NCBI RefSeq assembly: GCF_014649735.1
Contig: NZ_BMTP01000005.1
Coordinates: forward strand, 372,001-436,000
From: Streptomyces lavendofoliae
GTDB taxonomy: Bacteria > Actinomycetota > Actinomycetes > Streptomycetales > Streptomycetaceae
DNA length: 64,000 bases
Reading direction: 5' to 3'
Below, one piece after another: positions 30,149-39,472 of this stretch. The notes under the pieces are model-generated. The model did not search any database. It saw only the letters and a program-made list of their open reading frames with translations, and was not told the DNA's origin. The translations under genes and the position numbers were made by a program. Each line of letters starts with the position of its first letter. Positions within the stretch are counted from its first letter, which is position 1.

Positions 30149-30328
30149 ATTCGTGAGGCTATGCCCGGGTTCGACGGTGTGCGACCCGACGCCCATCGCC
30201 ACGGTCGGTGGTGGACCGCAGGGCGCGCACGGACCGCGACCGCGAGCGGTTCGGGGTCGCGCCGTACGCCGACCTCGCGGTGACGGCGGACGGCTGGGCG
30301 GCGCCCTGGACCGGCCGGCACCCCGAGG

Positions 30329-31099
30329 TCAGGACCTCCGGCGGGTGATCTTGTCGCCGAGCCAGACCAGGGGGTCGTACTTGCGGTCCACCGCCCTTTC
30401 CTTCAGCGGGATCAGGGCATTGTCGGTGATCTTGATCTGCTCGGGGCAGACCTCGGTGCAGCACTTGGTGATGTTGCAGTAGCCGAGCCCGTGGTCCTCC
30501 TGCGCGGTGCGCTTGCGGTCGAGGCCGGCCTCCTCCGCCGCGTCCAGGGGGTGCATGTCCAGTTCGGCGATGCGCATGAGGAACCGCGGCCCGGCGAAGG
30601 CGGGCTTGTTCTCCTCGTGGTCCCGGACCACATGGCAGGTGTCCTGGCACAGGAAGCACTCGATGCACTTGCGGAACTCCTGGGGGCGCTCCACGTCGAT
30701 CTGCTGCATCCGGTAGTCGCCCGGGGCCACCCCCGGCGGCGGCACGAAGGACGGCACCTCGCGGGCCTTCTCGTAGTTGAACGACACGTCCGTCACCAGG
30801 TCGCGCACGACGGGAAAGGCCCGCAACGGGGTCACCGTGACGACCTCCTCGCGCGAGAACACCGACATCCGTGTCATGCACATCAGCCGCGGACGCCCGT
30901 TGATCTCGGCACTGCACGAACCGCACTTGCCCGCCTTGCAGTTCCACCGCACCGCCAGGTCGGGCGCCTGGGTCGCCTGGAGCCGGTGGATGATGTCGAG
31001 GACCACCTCGCCCTCGTTCACCTCGACGCTGAAGTCCTTCAGGCCGCCGCCGTCCGTGTCGCCCCGCCACACCCGGAAGCTCGCGTCATAGCTGGTCAC
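30329..31099 (-). CDS. sdhB: Succinate dehydrogenase/fumarate reductase iron-sulfur subunit
   Basis: A 256-residue iron-sulfur subunit. The N-terminal 2Fe-2S domain has the cysteines of RWNCKAGKCGSCSAEING and the later Cys of RLMCMTRM; the C-terminal part carries two CxxCxxC groups (CIECFLCQDTC and CNITKCCTEVCPE) for the 4Fe-4S and 3Fe-4S clusters. It passes electrons from the flavoprotein to the membrane anchor. The GTG start overlaps the sdhA stop by four bases (GTGA), so translation is coupled. This set of three genes (C-A-B) resembles the second, low-copy Sdh/Frd of actinobacteria; direction of catalysis is not shown by sequence. Confidence 0.93.
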   Translation of the reverse strand: MTSYDASFRVWRGDTDGGGLKDFSVEVNEGEVVLDIIHRLQATQAPDLAVRWNCKAGKCGSCSAEINGRPRLMCMTRMSVFSREEVVTVTPLRAFPVVRDLVTDVSFNYEKAREVPSFVPPPGVAPGDYRMQQIDVERPQEFRKCIECFLCQDTCHVVRDHEENKPAFAGPRFLMRIAELDMHPLDAAEEAGLDRKRTAQEDHGLGYCNITKCCTEVCPEQIKITDNALIPLKERAVDRKYDPLVWLGDKITRRRS

Positions 31100-33009
31100 T
31101 CGTAGAGCTCCTCTTCGGCGAGGTACTTGACCAGCTCCTCCTTGTCGAACAGGGAGAGCAGGTCGGCACGGATGGGGTCGGTCGTCGTGCGTTCGAGGGC
31201 GATCTGCCCCTCGGGGGACTCTGGGTCGGCGATGCGGCACAGCAGGTTCACCCGCCGCCAGGCGCGCTCCATGGCCGGGCGGTCCTCCCGGGTGTGCCCG
31301 CCGCGGCTCTCGGTGCGCTCCAGCGCCGCCCGCGCCACGCACTCGCTGACCAGCAGCATGTTCCGCAGGTCCAGCGCGAGGTGCCAGCCGGGGTTGAACT
31401 GCCGGTGGCCCTCGACGCCCGCGCCCCGGGCACGCAGCCGCAGCTCGGCCAGGTTCCGCAGCGCCCGCCGCATCTCCTCCTCGCGGCGGATGATGCCGAC
31501 CAGGTCGTTCATCGTCTGCTGGAGCTCCTGGTGCAGGGCGTACGGGTTCTCCGGCCGCGCACCCGTCCCGTCGGCGGTCTCGCCGCTGAACGGGCGCAGC
31601 GCCTCGGCGGCCGCCGCGTGCACCCGGGCGTCGGTCACCTGCGGGCGGTCGGCCAGGCCGCTCGCGTACCGGGCCGCGTACAGCCCGGCGCGGCGGCCGA
31701 AGACCAGCAGGTCGGACAGCGAGTTCCCGCCGAGCCGGTTGGAGCCGTGCATGCCGCCCGCGACCTCACCGGCCGCGAACAGTCCTGGCACCCCGATCGC
31801 CTCGGCCGTGTCCGACTCGACCGCGACGCCACCCATCACGTAGTGGCAGGTCGGGCCGACCTCCATCGCCTCGGCCGTGATGTCGACGTCGGCCAGCTCC
31901 TTGAACTGGTGGTACATCGACGGCAGCCGGCGCCGGATCGTCTCGGCCGGCATCCGGGTCGACACGTCGAGGAAGACGCCACCGTGCGGGGAGCCGCGCC
32001 CCGCCTTGACCTCGGAATTGATCGCGCGGGCCACCTCGTCGCGCGGCAGCAGCTCGGGCGGACGCCGGTTGTTGTCCGGGTCCTCGTACCAGCGGTCGCC
32101 CTCCTCCTCCGACTCGGCGTACTTGTCCTTGAAGACGTCGGGAACGTAGTCGAACATGAACCGCTCGCCCTCGGAGTTGCGCAGCACACCTCCGTCGCCG
32201 CGCACCGACTCGGTGACGAGGATGCCCTTCACCGACGGCGGCCAGACCATGCCGGTCGGGTGGAACTGCACGAACTCCATGTTCACCAGCCGCGCACCCG
32301 CCAGCAGGGCCAGGGCGTGCCCGTCGCCGGTGTACTCCCACGAGTTGGACGTCACCTTGAAGGACTTGCCGATCCCGCCGGTCGCGAGGACGACCGCCGG
32401 TGCCTCCAGCACGAAGAAGCGGCCGGACTCGCGTTCGTAGGCGAAGGTCCCGCCGACCCGGCCGTCGTCGTCCTTCAGCACCCGGGTGACCGTGCACTCC
32501 TGGAAGACCTTCAGCCGGGCCTCGTAGTCGCCGAAGGTGCGGAAGTCCTCCTGCTGGAGGGCGACGATCTTCTGCTGGAGGGTGCGGATCAGCTCCAGAC
32601 CGGTCCGGTCGCCGACGTGGGCGAGCCGGGGGTACTCGTGGCCCCCGAAGTTGCGCTGCGAGATCCGGCCGTCCTTCGTCCGGTCGAAGAGGGCGCCCCA
32701 GGTCTCCAGCTCCCAGACCCGGTCCGGCGCCTCGCGCGCGTGCAGCTCGGCCATCCGCCACTGGTTGAGGAACTTCCCGCCGCGCATGGTGTCGCGGAAG
32801 TGGACCTTCCAGTTGTCCCCGGCGTTGGCGTTCCCCATGGAGGCGGCGATCCCGCCCTCGGCCATCACCGTGTGGGCCTTGCCGAACAGCGACTTGCAGA
32901 TCACGGCCGTACGGGCGCCCTGCTCGCGCGCCTCGATGGCCGCCCGCAGCCCCGCCCCGCCGGCGCCGACCACGACGACGTCCCACTGCTGCCGTTCCGC
33001 TTGCGTCAT
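31096..33009 (-). CDS. sdhA: Succinate dehydrogenase/fumarate reductase flavoprotein subunit
   Basis: A 637-residue flavoprotein. The dinucleotide motif VVVVGAGGAGLRAAIEA and the FAD-linking histidine in AHTVMAEGGIAASMGN are present, as are the active-site MEFVQFHPTG, substrate-binding TEGxRG-like region (TESVRGDGGV) and GGMHGSNRLGGNSLSDLLVF. It oxidises succinate to fumarate (or the reverse) and sits at the cytoplasmic face on the anchor. ATG at 33009 follows AGGTG at seven bases. It is second in an operon of anchor, flavoprotein and iron-sulfur subunit, 16 bases after the anchor gene stop. Confidence 0.95.
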   Translation of the reverse strand: MTQAERQQWDVVVVGAGGAGLRAAIEAREQGARTAVICKSLFGKAHTVMAEGGIAASMGNANAGDNWKVHFRDTMRGGKFLNQWRMAELHAREAPDRVWELETWGALFDRTKDGRISQRNFGGHEYPRLAHVGDRTGLELIRTLQQKIVALQQEDFRTFGDYEARLKVFQECTVTRVLKDDDGRVGGTFAYERESGRFFVLEAPAVVLATGGIGKSFKVTSNSWEYTGDGHALALLAGARLVNMEFVQFHPTGMVWPPSVKGILVTESVRGDGGVLRNSEGERFMFDYVPDVFKDKYAESEEEGDRWYEDPDNNRRPPELLPRDEVARAINSEVKAGRGSPHGGVFLDVSTRMPAETIRRRLPSMYHQFKELADVDITAEAMEVGPTCHYVMGGVAVESDTAEAIGVPGLFAAGEVAGGMHGSNRLGGNSLSDLLVFGRRAGLYAARYASGLADRPQVTDARVHAAAAEALRPFSGETADGTGARPENPYALHQELQQTMNDLVGIIRREEEMRRALRNLAELRLRARGAGVEGHRQFNPGWHLALDLRNMLLVSECVARAALERTESRGGHTREDRPAMERAWRRVNLLCRIADPESPEGQIALERTTTDPIRADLLSLFDKEELVKYLAEEELYE

Positions 33010-33025
33010 CGGTGAGCACCTATTC

Positions 33026-33880
33026 CTAGAAGAAGCGCGGATCGTCGAAGGCACCGACGGCGAGCAGGTACACGTAGAAGTCGGCGAGCGCGACGCTGAG
33101 CAGCGACGCCCAGGCGAGCTGCATGTGCCGTGCGTTCAGCCTGCCGACCCACCCCCAGAGCCGGTAGCGGACGGGGTGCCGGGAGAAGTGCTTCAGCCGG
33201 CCCCCGACGATGTGCCGGCAGGAGTGGCAGGACAGGGTGTACGCCCAGATCAGCACGATGTTGACGAGGAACACCAGCGTCCCGAGCCCCATGTGGCCCC
33301 AGGCGTACGACGCGTCGCGGAAGGTCAGCACGGTGTCGTAGGTGAGGATGCCGGCGACCGGCAGGGCGGCGTAGAAGAAGTACCGGTGGATGTTCTGCAG
33401 GATCAGCGGGAAACGGGTCTCGCCGGTGTACTTCCCGTGCGGCTCGGCGACCGCGCAGGCCGGGGGCGACGCCCAGAAGCCCCGGTAGTAGGCCTTGCGG
33501 TAGTAGTAGCAGGTCAGCCGGAAGCCCAGCGGGAAGATCAGGATGAGCAGGGCGGGGGACAGGCCCCACCAGCTGCCGAAGAGCTCCCAGTTGGGGCCGC
33601 CCCGCATGGGCGCGCAGTTCTCCGCGAGGCAGGGCGAGTAGAACGGCGAGACGTAGGGCGCCGCGTAGTAGTCGCCGTTCGCGAAGGCGCGCCAGGTCGA
33701 GTAGACGACGAACGCCAGCAGTCCGGCGGCTGTGGCGGCGGGCGCCAGCCACCAGCGGTCGGTACGCAGATGGCTCGCCGCGATGGTGGCGCGGGCCGGG
33801 CCGTGGACACCGCCGCGGCCCCTGCGGGCGGCGGCGGTGTCATCGGTGCCGGGTGGAGGTCGATCGGTGCCTGTGGCCAA
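33026..33880 (-). CDS. Succinate dehydrogenase cytochrome b/membrane anchor subunit
   Basis: A 284-residue integral membrane protein with about five helices (WLAPAATAAGLLAFVVYST, WGLSPALLILIFPLGFRLTC, FFYAALPVAGILTYDTVL, MGLGTLVFLVNIVLIWAYTL, LLSVALADFYVYLLAVG). Histidines near the helices (NIHRYFF, GHMGLG, CHSCRHIVG) are candidate haem ligands, as in di-haem anchors of the SdhC-only type; no separate SdhD gene exists here. It is first in the operon with sdhA and sdhB. The N-terminal 30 residues are charged and probably cytoplasmic. Which quinone is used cannot be decided from the sequence. Confidence 0.85.
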   Translation of the reverse strand: MATGTDRPPPGTDDTAAARRGRGGVHGPARATIAASHLRTDRWWLAPAATAAGLLAFVVYSTWRAFANGDYYAAPYVSPFYSPCLAENCAPMRGGPNWELFGSWWGLSPALLILIFPLGFRLTCYYYRKAYYRGFWASPPACAVAEPHGKYTGETRFPLILQNIHRYFFYAALPVAGILTYDTVLTFRDASYAWGHMGLGTLVFLVNIVLIWAYTLSCHSCRHIVGGRLKHFSRHPVRYRLWGWVGRLNARHMQLAWASLLSVALADFYVYLLAVGAFDDPRFF

Positions 33881-34182
33881 CGGGGTCTCCTAGGGCGCGT
33901 GCCGGTGGTGGGGCGGGTACGCCGGCCGGGGGTGCGGGTGCGGCGCGGTCCGGCGGCCGGCGCGGGTGGTGGGGCGGGTACGGCGTGGCGCGGTCGCGCG
34001 GCGCGGGGAGTCCGGAGGTCCGGGCCCGAGCCGCCGGGTCCGGACCTCCGCCCGCGCCCGGACCGCCCGTACCCGGAGCGCGCGTAGCCGGACCGCCCGT
34101 AGCCGGGTCCGGGCCGCCGGCATGACCGCCCCGGCGCGCCCCGGCGCGCCCGGCCGGGCGGTCGTCCGCCGTCCGGCAGCGT

Positions 34183-34304
34183 CCGCGGCTCCTGAACGGG
34201 TGCGGGCCCGCGCCGGTTCAGGGGGCGCGGCGGTCCCGCGCGGCCGCGGCTCCTGAACGGGTGCGGGCCCGCGCCGGTTCAGGGGGCGCGGCGGTCCCGC
34301 GCGC
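34183..34304. repeat. 61-bp perfect tandem duplication spanning the 3' end of a gene
   Basis: The unit CCGCGGCTCCTGAACGGGTG and onward is present twice (34183-34243 and 34244-34304) without differences that I can see. The second copy includes the last codons and stop of the 76-residue protein gene; each copy contains an inverted repeat CCTGAAC...GTTCAGG around GCGGGCCCGC, so a terminator-like hairpin is doubled. The region 33881-34182 before it has no gene that I can support. Confidence 0.85.
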
Positions 34305-34509
34305 CCAGGCCCTCGTCGTCCGAGTCGGTCCACAGGGTGCTGTCGTACGGGGTGTCCGAGATGGTGACCAGGCCGTCGGGGCGGCCGACGACCATCGGGA
34401 CGGGCTTTCCCTCACGCTGCCGGACGAGGTTGCGCTCCAGCTGGATGACCGAGCGGGCCAGCTCTTCGAGGCGGCGTTTGACCTCGGTCAGGTCGTCTTC
34501 GAGTGACAT
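34279..34509 (-). CDS. Small coiled-coil protein of unknown function
   Basis: A 76-residue protein beginning MSLEDDLTEVKRRLEELARSVIQLERNL, a charged amphipathic helix that would form a short coiled coil, followed by a region ending LWTDSDDEGLGARDRRAP. There is no signal peptide or membrane helix. I do recall similar small proteins in Streptomyces but no known role. The start has GTGAGGG seven bases upstream. The last residues (ARDRRAP) are encoded within the duplicated 61-bp unit, so the duplication may have shaped its C-terminus. Confidence 0.65.
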   Translation of the reverse strand: MSLEDDLTEVKRRLEELARSVIQLERNLVRQREGKPVPMVVGRPDGLVTISDTPYDSTLWTDSDDEGLGARDRRAP

Positions 34510-34752
34510 GAATTGCCCTCACTTCCGCGATGGCGGGCGGCAAACACGCGCCTGAGAGTGTCGCGCGTCACATCCCCCATTGTGAAGTCATGTGCACGGA
34601 TTGCACTCATCCGGGCGTTGGGCCGCACGGGTGGTGTTCGCGCGCCGTGCCGCCGTGTCGCCGCCGCGGGGCCCTCCGGGTCGCTTTCAGTGTATGGGCA
34701 ATAGGTGTGATCATCTCTAAATTCCACAAAACAGGACGAAGAGGTACAAGCC

Positions 34753-37119
34753 ATGTCCCACGTCGGCACCCCTCGGGGGAGGACATGCTCCCGGGGTCCC
34801 CGCTCCCGCAGACTCCGGTCCGCCGTCCTCCTCACCACCGGCGTCCTCGCCGTCTCCGTACTGAGCGGCTGCGGCTCTCCCGAGGAGGAGACCGACGCCA
34901 AGGCCGTTCCGCAGGACATCGCCCCCGCCGCCCGCGCCAAGGTCACGGACGGCGGGACCCTGCGCTGGGCCGTCGACGCGATGCCGACCACCCTCAACAC
35001 CTTCCAGGCCGACGCGGACGCCACCAGCGCCCGCATCGCGCAGGCCGCCCTGCCCACCCTCTTCACCCTCGACGACCGCGGCCGCCCCCAGCGCAACGCC
35101 GACTACCTGGAATCCGCCGAGATCGTCGAGCGCGAGCCCAAGCAGGTCGTCCTCTACAAGATCAATCAGCAGGCGGTGTGGAGCGACGGCCGGGAGATCG
35201 GCGCCCCCGACTTCGTCGCCCAGTGGCACGCGCTCAGCGGCAAGAACTCCGCCTACTGGACCGCCCGAAACGCCGGCTACGAGCGCATCGAGAAGATCGA
35301 GCGCGGCGCCGGGGACCTGGAGGTCCGGGTCACCTTCAACAAGCCGTACTCCGACTGGCGCGCCCTGTTCTCGCCGCTCTACCCCAAGGACGTGATGGGG
35401 ACCCCGGCCGCCTTCAACGACGGCGCCCGTACGCAGCTGGCCTCGTCGGCCGGGCCCTTCCGGCTCAAGGGCCTCGACGCCCGCACCGGCACGGCGACGC
35501 TCGTGCGCAACCCCCGCTGGTGGGGGCAGCCGGCCAAGCTCGACACGATCGAGCTCCGCGCCGTCCCGCGCGCGGCCCGCGCCGCCGCGCTCGCCACCGG
35601 CACCCTCGACCTCGCCGAGGTGGACCCGGCCACGGCGGACCGCATCATCCGCGCGACGAAGGGCGCCGACGGCACCGCGCAGGGCCGGCCAGCGCCGCCC
35701 GCGCCGCCCGCGTCACCCGCCTCCGGGTCGGTTCCCGCGAAGCCCGCGCTCCCCGGGGCGGCGGCCCCGGGCAACCCGCAGGCGCTCGCCGCCTACGCGG
35801 CCGAGCAGAAGGCGCTGCGCGGTTACGTCGTCCGCAAGACCCTGGAGCCCGCGTACACCCAGCTGGCGCTGAACGGCGAGAGCGGCCCGCTCTCCGACGA
35901 GCGGGTCCGCCGGGCGGTGGCCCGCGCCCTCGACCGCCGGGCCCTGGCCGAGGCGGTCCTGAAGCCGCTCGGGCTGCCCGCCCACCCGGTCGGCAGCCAC
36001 CTCGCGCTCGCCGGGCAGCAGGCGTACGCCGACAACAGCGGCGCCCTCGGCGGCCAGGACACCGAGGAGGCCCAGGAACTGCTGGCCGACGCGGGCTGGA
36101 CGCGGGGCGGGGCCCGCAAGCCGGCCGCCCCGAAGGACGGCACCAAGGCGGGCTCCGAGGCATCCCCGGCCGCGCAGCGGCCGGCCACGGGCGGGAAGAA
36201 CGGCGCGGAGGGCGACGTAGCCTCCGACGAGGGCCTGTACATCGTCGGCGACGACAAGCCCGGCACCGCCGCCGGCGGGCCCCGCGCCGCCGACCACAAG
36301 CCCGCCATCGGCGGCAACGACGGCCCCGAGGGCACCCATGTGCTGGCCCCCGCCCCCGGCGCGGCCCTCCAGGGCGTCGCCCTGCACCGCCAGGCCCAGA
36401 ACCTGGCGCGGGCCGACGACCCCGCCCCGGCCGAGGCGCGGGCCGACCGCCGGCCGGCGGTCCTGGGCGACACCGACACGGGCGCGGCCGGCGTGCCCAA
36501 GGCCCCGGGCGGCGGCGCTCCCGGCGCGTACGCCCCCCGGGGCACCGCCGCTCCCGCTCCCGCGCCCGGCGCGGCGGCCGGTCCGCTCGGCAAGGACGGC
36601 GAGCCGCTCACGCTCCGCTTCGTCCTGCCGGCCGGTCCCGACTCGGCGTCGCTGCGCACCGTGGGCGACAAGATCTCCGCGATGCTGGGCCGGGTCGGCA
36701 TCGGCACCGAGATCGTCAAGGTCCCCGACGACAGCTACTTCAAGGACCACATCGCCTCCGGTGACTACGACCTGGCCCTGTACTCCTGGCCCGGCACCGC
36801 GTACCCGGCCACGGACGGGCGGCCCATCTTCGCCAAGCCCCAGCCCGCCGCCGACGGCTCGCTGCTGGTGGAGCAGAACTACACCCGGGTCGGCACGGAC
36901 CACATCGACCAGCTCTTCGACCAGGCGGCCGGCGAGCTGGACGAGAACGCCGCCCGCGACCTGGTCAAGCAGGCCGACGCCCGGATCTGGGCCGCCGCCG
37001 GCTCCCTCCCCCTCTATCAGCGTCCGCAGCTCGTGGCGGCCAGGCCGACGGTGGTGAACGCCGGGGCGTTCGGGTTCGCCACCCCCCGCTACGAGGACAT
37101 CGGCTTCCGGCGGAAGTAG
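34753..37119 (+). CDS. ABC-transporter family 5 solute-binding lipoprotein with long low-complexity insertion
   Basis: A 788-residue lipoprotein of the dipeptide/oligopeptide solute-binding (SBP_bac_5) fold. The lipobox LSGC puts the lipid-modified cysteine at residue 40. The N-terminal lobe (GGTLRWAVDAMPTTLNTFQA; AVWSDGREIGAPDFVAQWHA; FSPLYPKDV) and the C-terminal lobe (DSYFKDHIASGDYDLALYSW; ARIWAAAGSLPLYQRP) are normal. Between them are Pro/Ala-rich stretches, mainly from about residue 455 to 620, with a shorter one near 315-338, absent from usual members of ~550-600 residues. No permease genes follow it, so it may be an orphan binding protein or share permeases encoded elsewhere. A perfect hairpin follows the stop. 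The start has only a weak Shine-Dalgarno region (GAAGAGG). Confidence 0.88.
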   Translation: MSHVGTPRGRTCSRGPRSRRLRSAVLLTTGVLAVSVLSGCGSPEEETDAKAVPQDIAPAARAKVTDGGTLRWAVDAMPTTLNTFQADADATSARIAQAALPTLFTLDDRGRPQRNADYLESAEIVEREPKQVVLYKINQQAVWSDGREIGAPDFVAQWHALSGKNSAYWTARNAGYERIEKIERGAGDLEVRVTFNKPYSDWRALFSPLYPKDVMGTPAAFNDGARTQLASSAGPFRLKGLDARTGTATLVRNPRWWGQPAKLDTIELRAVPRAARAAALATGTLDLAEVDPATADRIIRATKGADGTAQGRPAPPAPPASPASGSVPAKPALPGAAAPGNPQALAAYAAEQKALRGYVVRKTLEPAYTQLALNGESGPLSDERVRRAVARALDRRALAEAVLKPLGLPAHPVGSHLALAGQQAYADNSGALGGQDTEEAQELLADAGWTRGGARKPAAPKDGTKAGSEASPAAQRPATGGKNGAEGDVASDEGLYIVGDDKPGTAAGGPRAADHKPAIGGNDGPEGTHVLAPAPGAALQGVALHRQAQNLARADDPAPAEARADRRPAVLGDTDTGAAGVPKAPGGGAPGAYAPRGTAAPAPAPGAAAGPLGKDGEPLTLRFVLPAGPDSASLRTVGDKISAMLGRVGIGTEIVKVPDDSYFKDHIASGDYDLALYSWPGTAYPATDGRPIFAKPQPAADGSLLVEQNYTRVGTDHIDQLFDQAAGELDENAARDLVKQADARIWAAAGSLPLYQRPQLVAARPTVVNAGAFGFATPRYEDIGFRRK

Positions 37120-37168
37120 GGCCGGCGGGGACCAGGGAGCAAGGCCAACCTCAGAATCCCCTCAAGTC

Positions 37169-37199
37169 GCTTGCCCGCCGGTGTCACCGGCGGGCAAGC
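37169..37199 (+). terminator. Terminator after the orphan solute-binding protein gene
   Basis: Arms GCTTGCCCGCCGG and CCGGCGGGCAAGC pair perfectly around GTGTCAC-type loop bases, 50 bases after the stop. Confidence 0.8.
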
Positions 37200-37459
37200 T
37201 CCGTTGCGGACCATGACCCGGGCCGCACTCACGCCTCACCCCCAGCGCACCGCAGCACCGCACACGGCCCCGTACCCGCCCCCGTACGCGCCGGTGTCAC
37301 CACCCCGCCACACACCTGTTCGATCTTCTCCGGATGGGCCGGGACGCCTTGTGCGCCTCGGCCCCGTACCATGGACACAGCCGTGGCGCGTCCGCCCGGC
37401 GGGCGTACGAGGAACAAAGAGACGCCGCACCCACGATCCGAGAGAAGCGCCAGCCACAT

Positions 37460-39367
37460 ATGCCCACGCGCCACGACATCCGTAACGTAGCCATCGTCGC
37501 CCACGTAGACCACGGCAAGACGACCATCGTCGACGCCATGCTCAAGCAGGCCGGCGCCTTCGCCGCCCACCAGCTCGACTCGGTCGACGACCGCATGATG
37601 GACTCGAACGACCTGGAGCGTGAGAAGGGCATCACGATCCTCGCCAAGAACACGGCGGTGAAGTACCACCCCAAGGACGGCGGGGCGCCCATCACCATCA
37701 ACATCATCGACACCCCCGGCCACGCCGACTTCGGCGGTGAGGTCGAGCGCGGTCTGTCGATGGTCGACGGCGTGGTGCTGCTGGTGGACGCCTCCGAGGG
37801 CCCGCTGCCGCAGACCCGCTTCGTCCTCCGCAAGGCCCTGCAGCGCCGGATGCCGGTCATCCTGTGCATCAACAAGACGGACCGCCCGGACTCCCGGATC
37901 GACGAGGTCGTCAACGAGACCTACGACCTCTTCCTGGACCTGGACGCGGACGAGGAGCAGATCGAGTTCCCGATCGTCTACGCCTGCGGCCGTGACGGCA
38001 TCGCGTCGCTGACCAAGCCGGAGGACGGCACGGTCCCGGCCGACTCCGCCAACCTGGAGCCGTTCTTCTCCACCATCCTGGAGCACATCCCGGCCCCGGT
38101 GTACGACGAGGAGGCCCCCCTCCAGGCCCACGTCACCAACCTGGACGCCGACAACTTCCTCGGTCGCATCGCGCTGCTCCGCGTCGAGCAGGGCGAGCTG
38201 CGCAAGGGCCAGACGGTCGCGTGGATCAAGCGTGACGGCACCGTCGCCAACGTGCGCATCAGCGAGCTGATGATGACCGAGGCGCTCACCCGCAAGCCGG
38301 CCGAGGTGGCGGGCCCCGGCGACATCTGCGCCGTCGCGGGCATCCCCGACATCATGATCGGCGAGACGCTGGCCGACCCGGAGAACCCGGTCGCGCTGCC
38401 GCTGATCACGGTCGACGAGCCGGCGATCTCGATGGTCATCGGAACGAACACCTCGCCGCTGGTCGGCCGTGGCGCCACCGGCAAGGGCGCGGACAACAAG
38501 GCCGCCGTCAAGGACCGGAAGGTCACCGCCCGCCAGGTGAAGGACCGCCTGGACCGCGAGCTGGTCGGAAACGTCTCGCTGCGCGTCCTGGACACCGAGC
38601 GCCCCGACGCCTGGGAGGTGCAGGGCCGCGGTGAGCTGGCGCTGGCCATCCTGGTCGAGCAGATGCGCCGCGAGGGCTTCGAGCTGACCATCGGCAAGCC
38701 GCAGGTGGTCACCAAGGAGATCGACGGCAAGGTCCACGAGCCGGTCGAGCGCATGACGATCGACGTGCCCGAGGAGCACATGGGCGCCGTCACGCAGCTC
38801 ATGGGCGTCCGCAAGGGCCGGATGGACAACATGTCCAACCACGGCTCCGGCTGGGTGCGCATGGAGTTCGTCGTGCCCTCCCGCGGCCTGATCGGCTTCC
38901 GTACCGAGTTCCTCACGCAGACGCGCGGCACGGGCATCGCCCACTCCATCCACGAGGGCCACGAGCCGTGGTTCGGCACGCTGACGACCCGGAACAACGG
39001 CTCGCTCGTCGCCGACCGCTCCGGCGCGGTCACCGCCTTCGCGATGACGAACCTCCAGGAGCGTGGCGTCCTCTTCGTGGAGCCGGGCACCGAGGTGTAC
39101 GAGGGCATGATCGTCGGCGAGAACTCCCGCTCCGACGACATGGACGTCAACATCACCAAGGAGAAGAAGCTCACGAACATGCGGTCGTCCTCGGCCGACT
39201 CGTTCGAGGCCATCGTCCCGCCGCGCAAGCTCTCGCTGGAGCAGTCGCTGGAGTTCTGCCGCGACGACGAGTGCGTCGAGGTCACCCCTGAGGCCGTTCG
39301 CATCCGCAAGGTGAACCTGGACCAGCGCGAGCGCGCCCGGGCCGCCTCGCGGGCCAAGAACGGCTGA
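37460..39367 (+). CDS. typA: Ribosome-associated GTPase TypA/BipA
   Basis: A 635-residue translational GTPase related to EF-G. G1 is VAHVDHGKTTIVDAML, the switch II motif is DTPGHADFGGEVERG, and NKTD is the G4 motif (CINKTDRPDSRI). Domains II, III, V and the BipA-specific C-terminal domain follow in the usual order. TypA acts in ribosome assembly and stress adaptation. The ATG at 37460 lies at the expected conserved start MPTRHDIRNVAIVAHVDHG; an upstream extension is open but carries no conserved residues. A leader of about 90 bases lies downstream of a TACCAT box. A strong terminator follows. Confidence 0.95.
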   Translation: MPTRHDIRNVAIVAHVDHGKTTIVDAMLKQAGAFAAHQLDSVDDRMMDSNDLEREKGITILAKNTAVKYHPKDGGAPITINIIDTPGHADFGGEVERGLSMVDGVVLLVDASEGPLPQTRFVLRKALQRRMPVILCINKTDRPDSRIDEVVNETYDLFLDLDADEEQIEFPIVYACGRDGIASLTKPEDGTVPADSANLEPFFSTILEHIPAPVYDEEAPLQAHVTNLDADNFLGRIALLRVEQGELRKGQTVAWIKRDGTVANVRISELMMTEALTRKPAEVAGPGDICAVAGIPDIMIGETLADPENPVALPLITVDEPAISMVIGTNTSPLVGRGATGKGADNKAAVKDRKVTARQVKDRLDRELVGNVSLRVLDTERPDAWEVQGRGELALAILVEQMRREGFELTIGKPQVVTKEIDGKVHEPVERMTIDVPEEHMGAVTQLMGVRKGRMDNMSNHGSGWVRMEFVVPSRGLIGFRTEFLTQTRGTGIAHSIHEGHEPWFGTLTTRNNGSLVADRSGAVTAFAMTNLQERGVLFVEPGTEVYEGMIVGENSRSDDMDVNITKEKKLTNMRSSSADSFEAIVPPRKLSLEQSLEFCRDDECVEVTPEAVRIRKVNLDQRERARAASRAKNG

Positions 39368-39426
39368 CCCGGGCCCCGCGGGCCCACGGCGGCCCGGCCG
39401 GGCCGCCGAGCGGCCCGTGAGCCGTC

Positions 39427-39472
39427 AACTCCCCGTCGCGGAAGGGCTGATCCCCTTCCGCGGCGGGGAGTT
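39427..39472 (+). terminator. Terminator after typA
   Basis: Arms of about 20 bp starting AACTCCCCG pair with one G-T wobble (39427-39446 and 39452-39472) and are followed by TTTTCG. Confidence 0.9.

Noticed and set aside
26897..30283. A very long plus-strand open frame (over 1,100 codons)
   Set aside because: It runs out of frame through the phosphatase gene and antisense to the membrane coiled-coil gene. High GC keeps alternative frames open; its translation is Arg/Pro/Gly-rich with no domain.
33890..34182. Possible gene between the sdh anchor and the small coiled-coil gene
   Set aside because: Frames here are Arg/Pro/Ala-rich without ribosome sites or conserved motifs. I regard it as non-coding.
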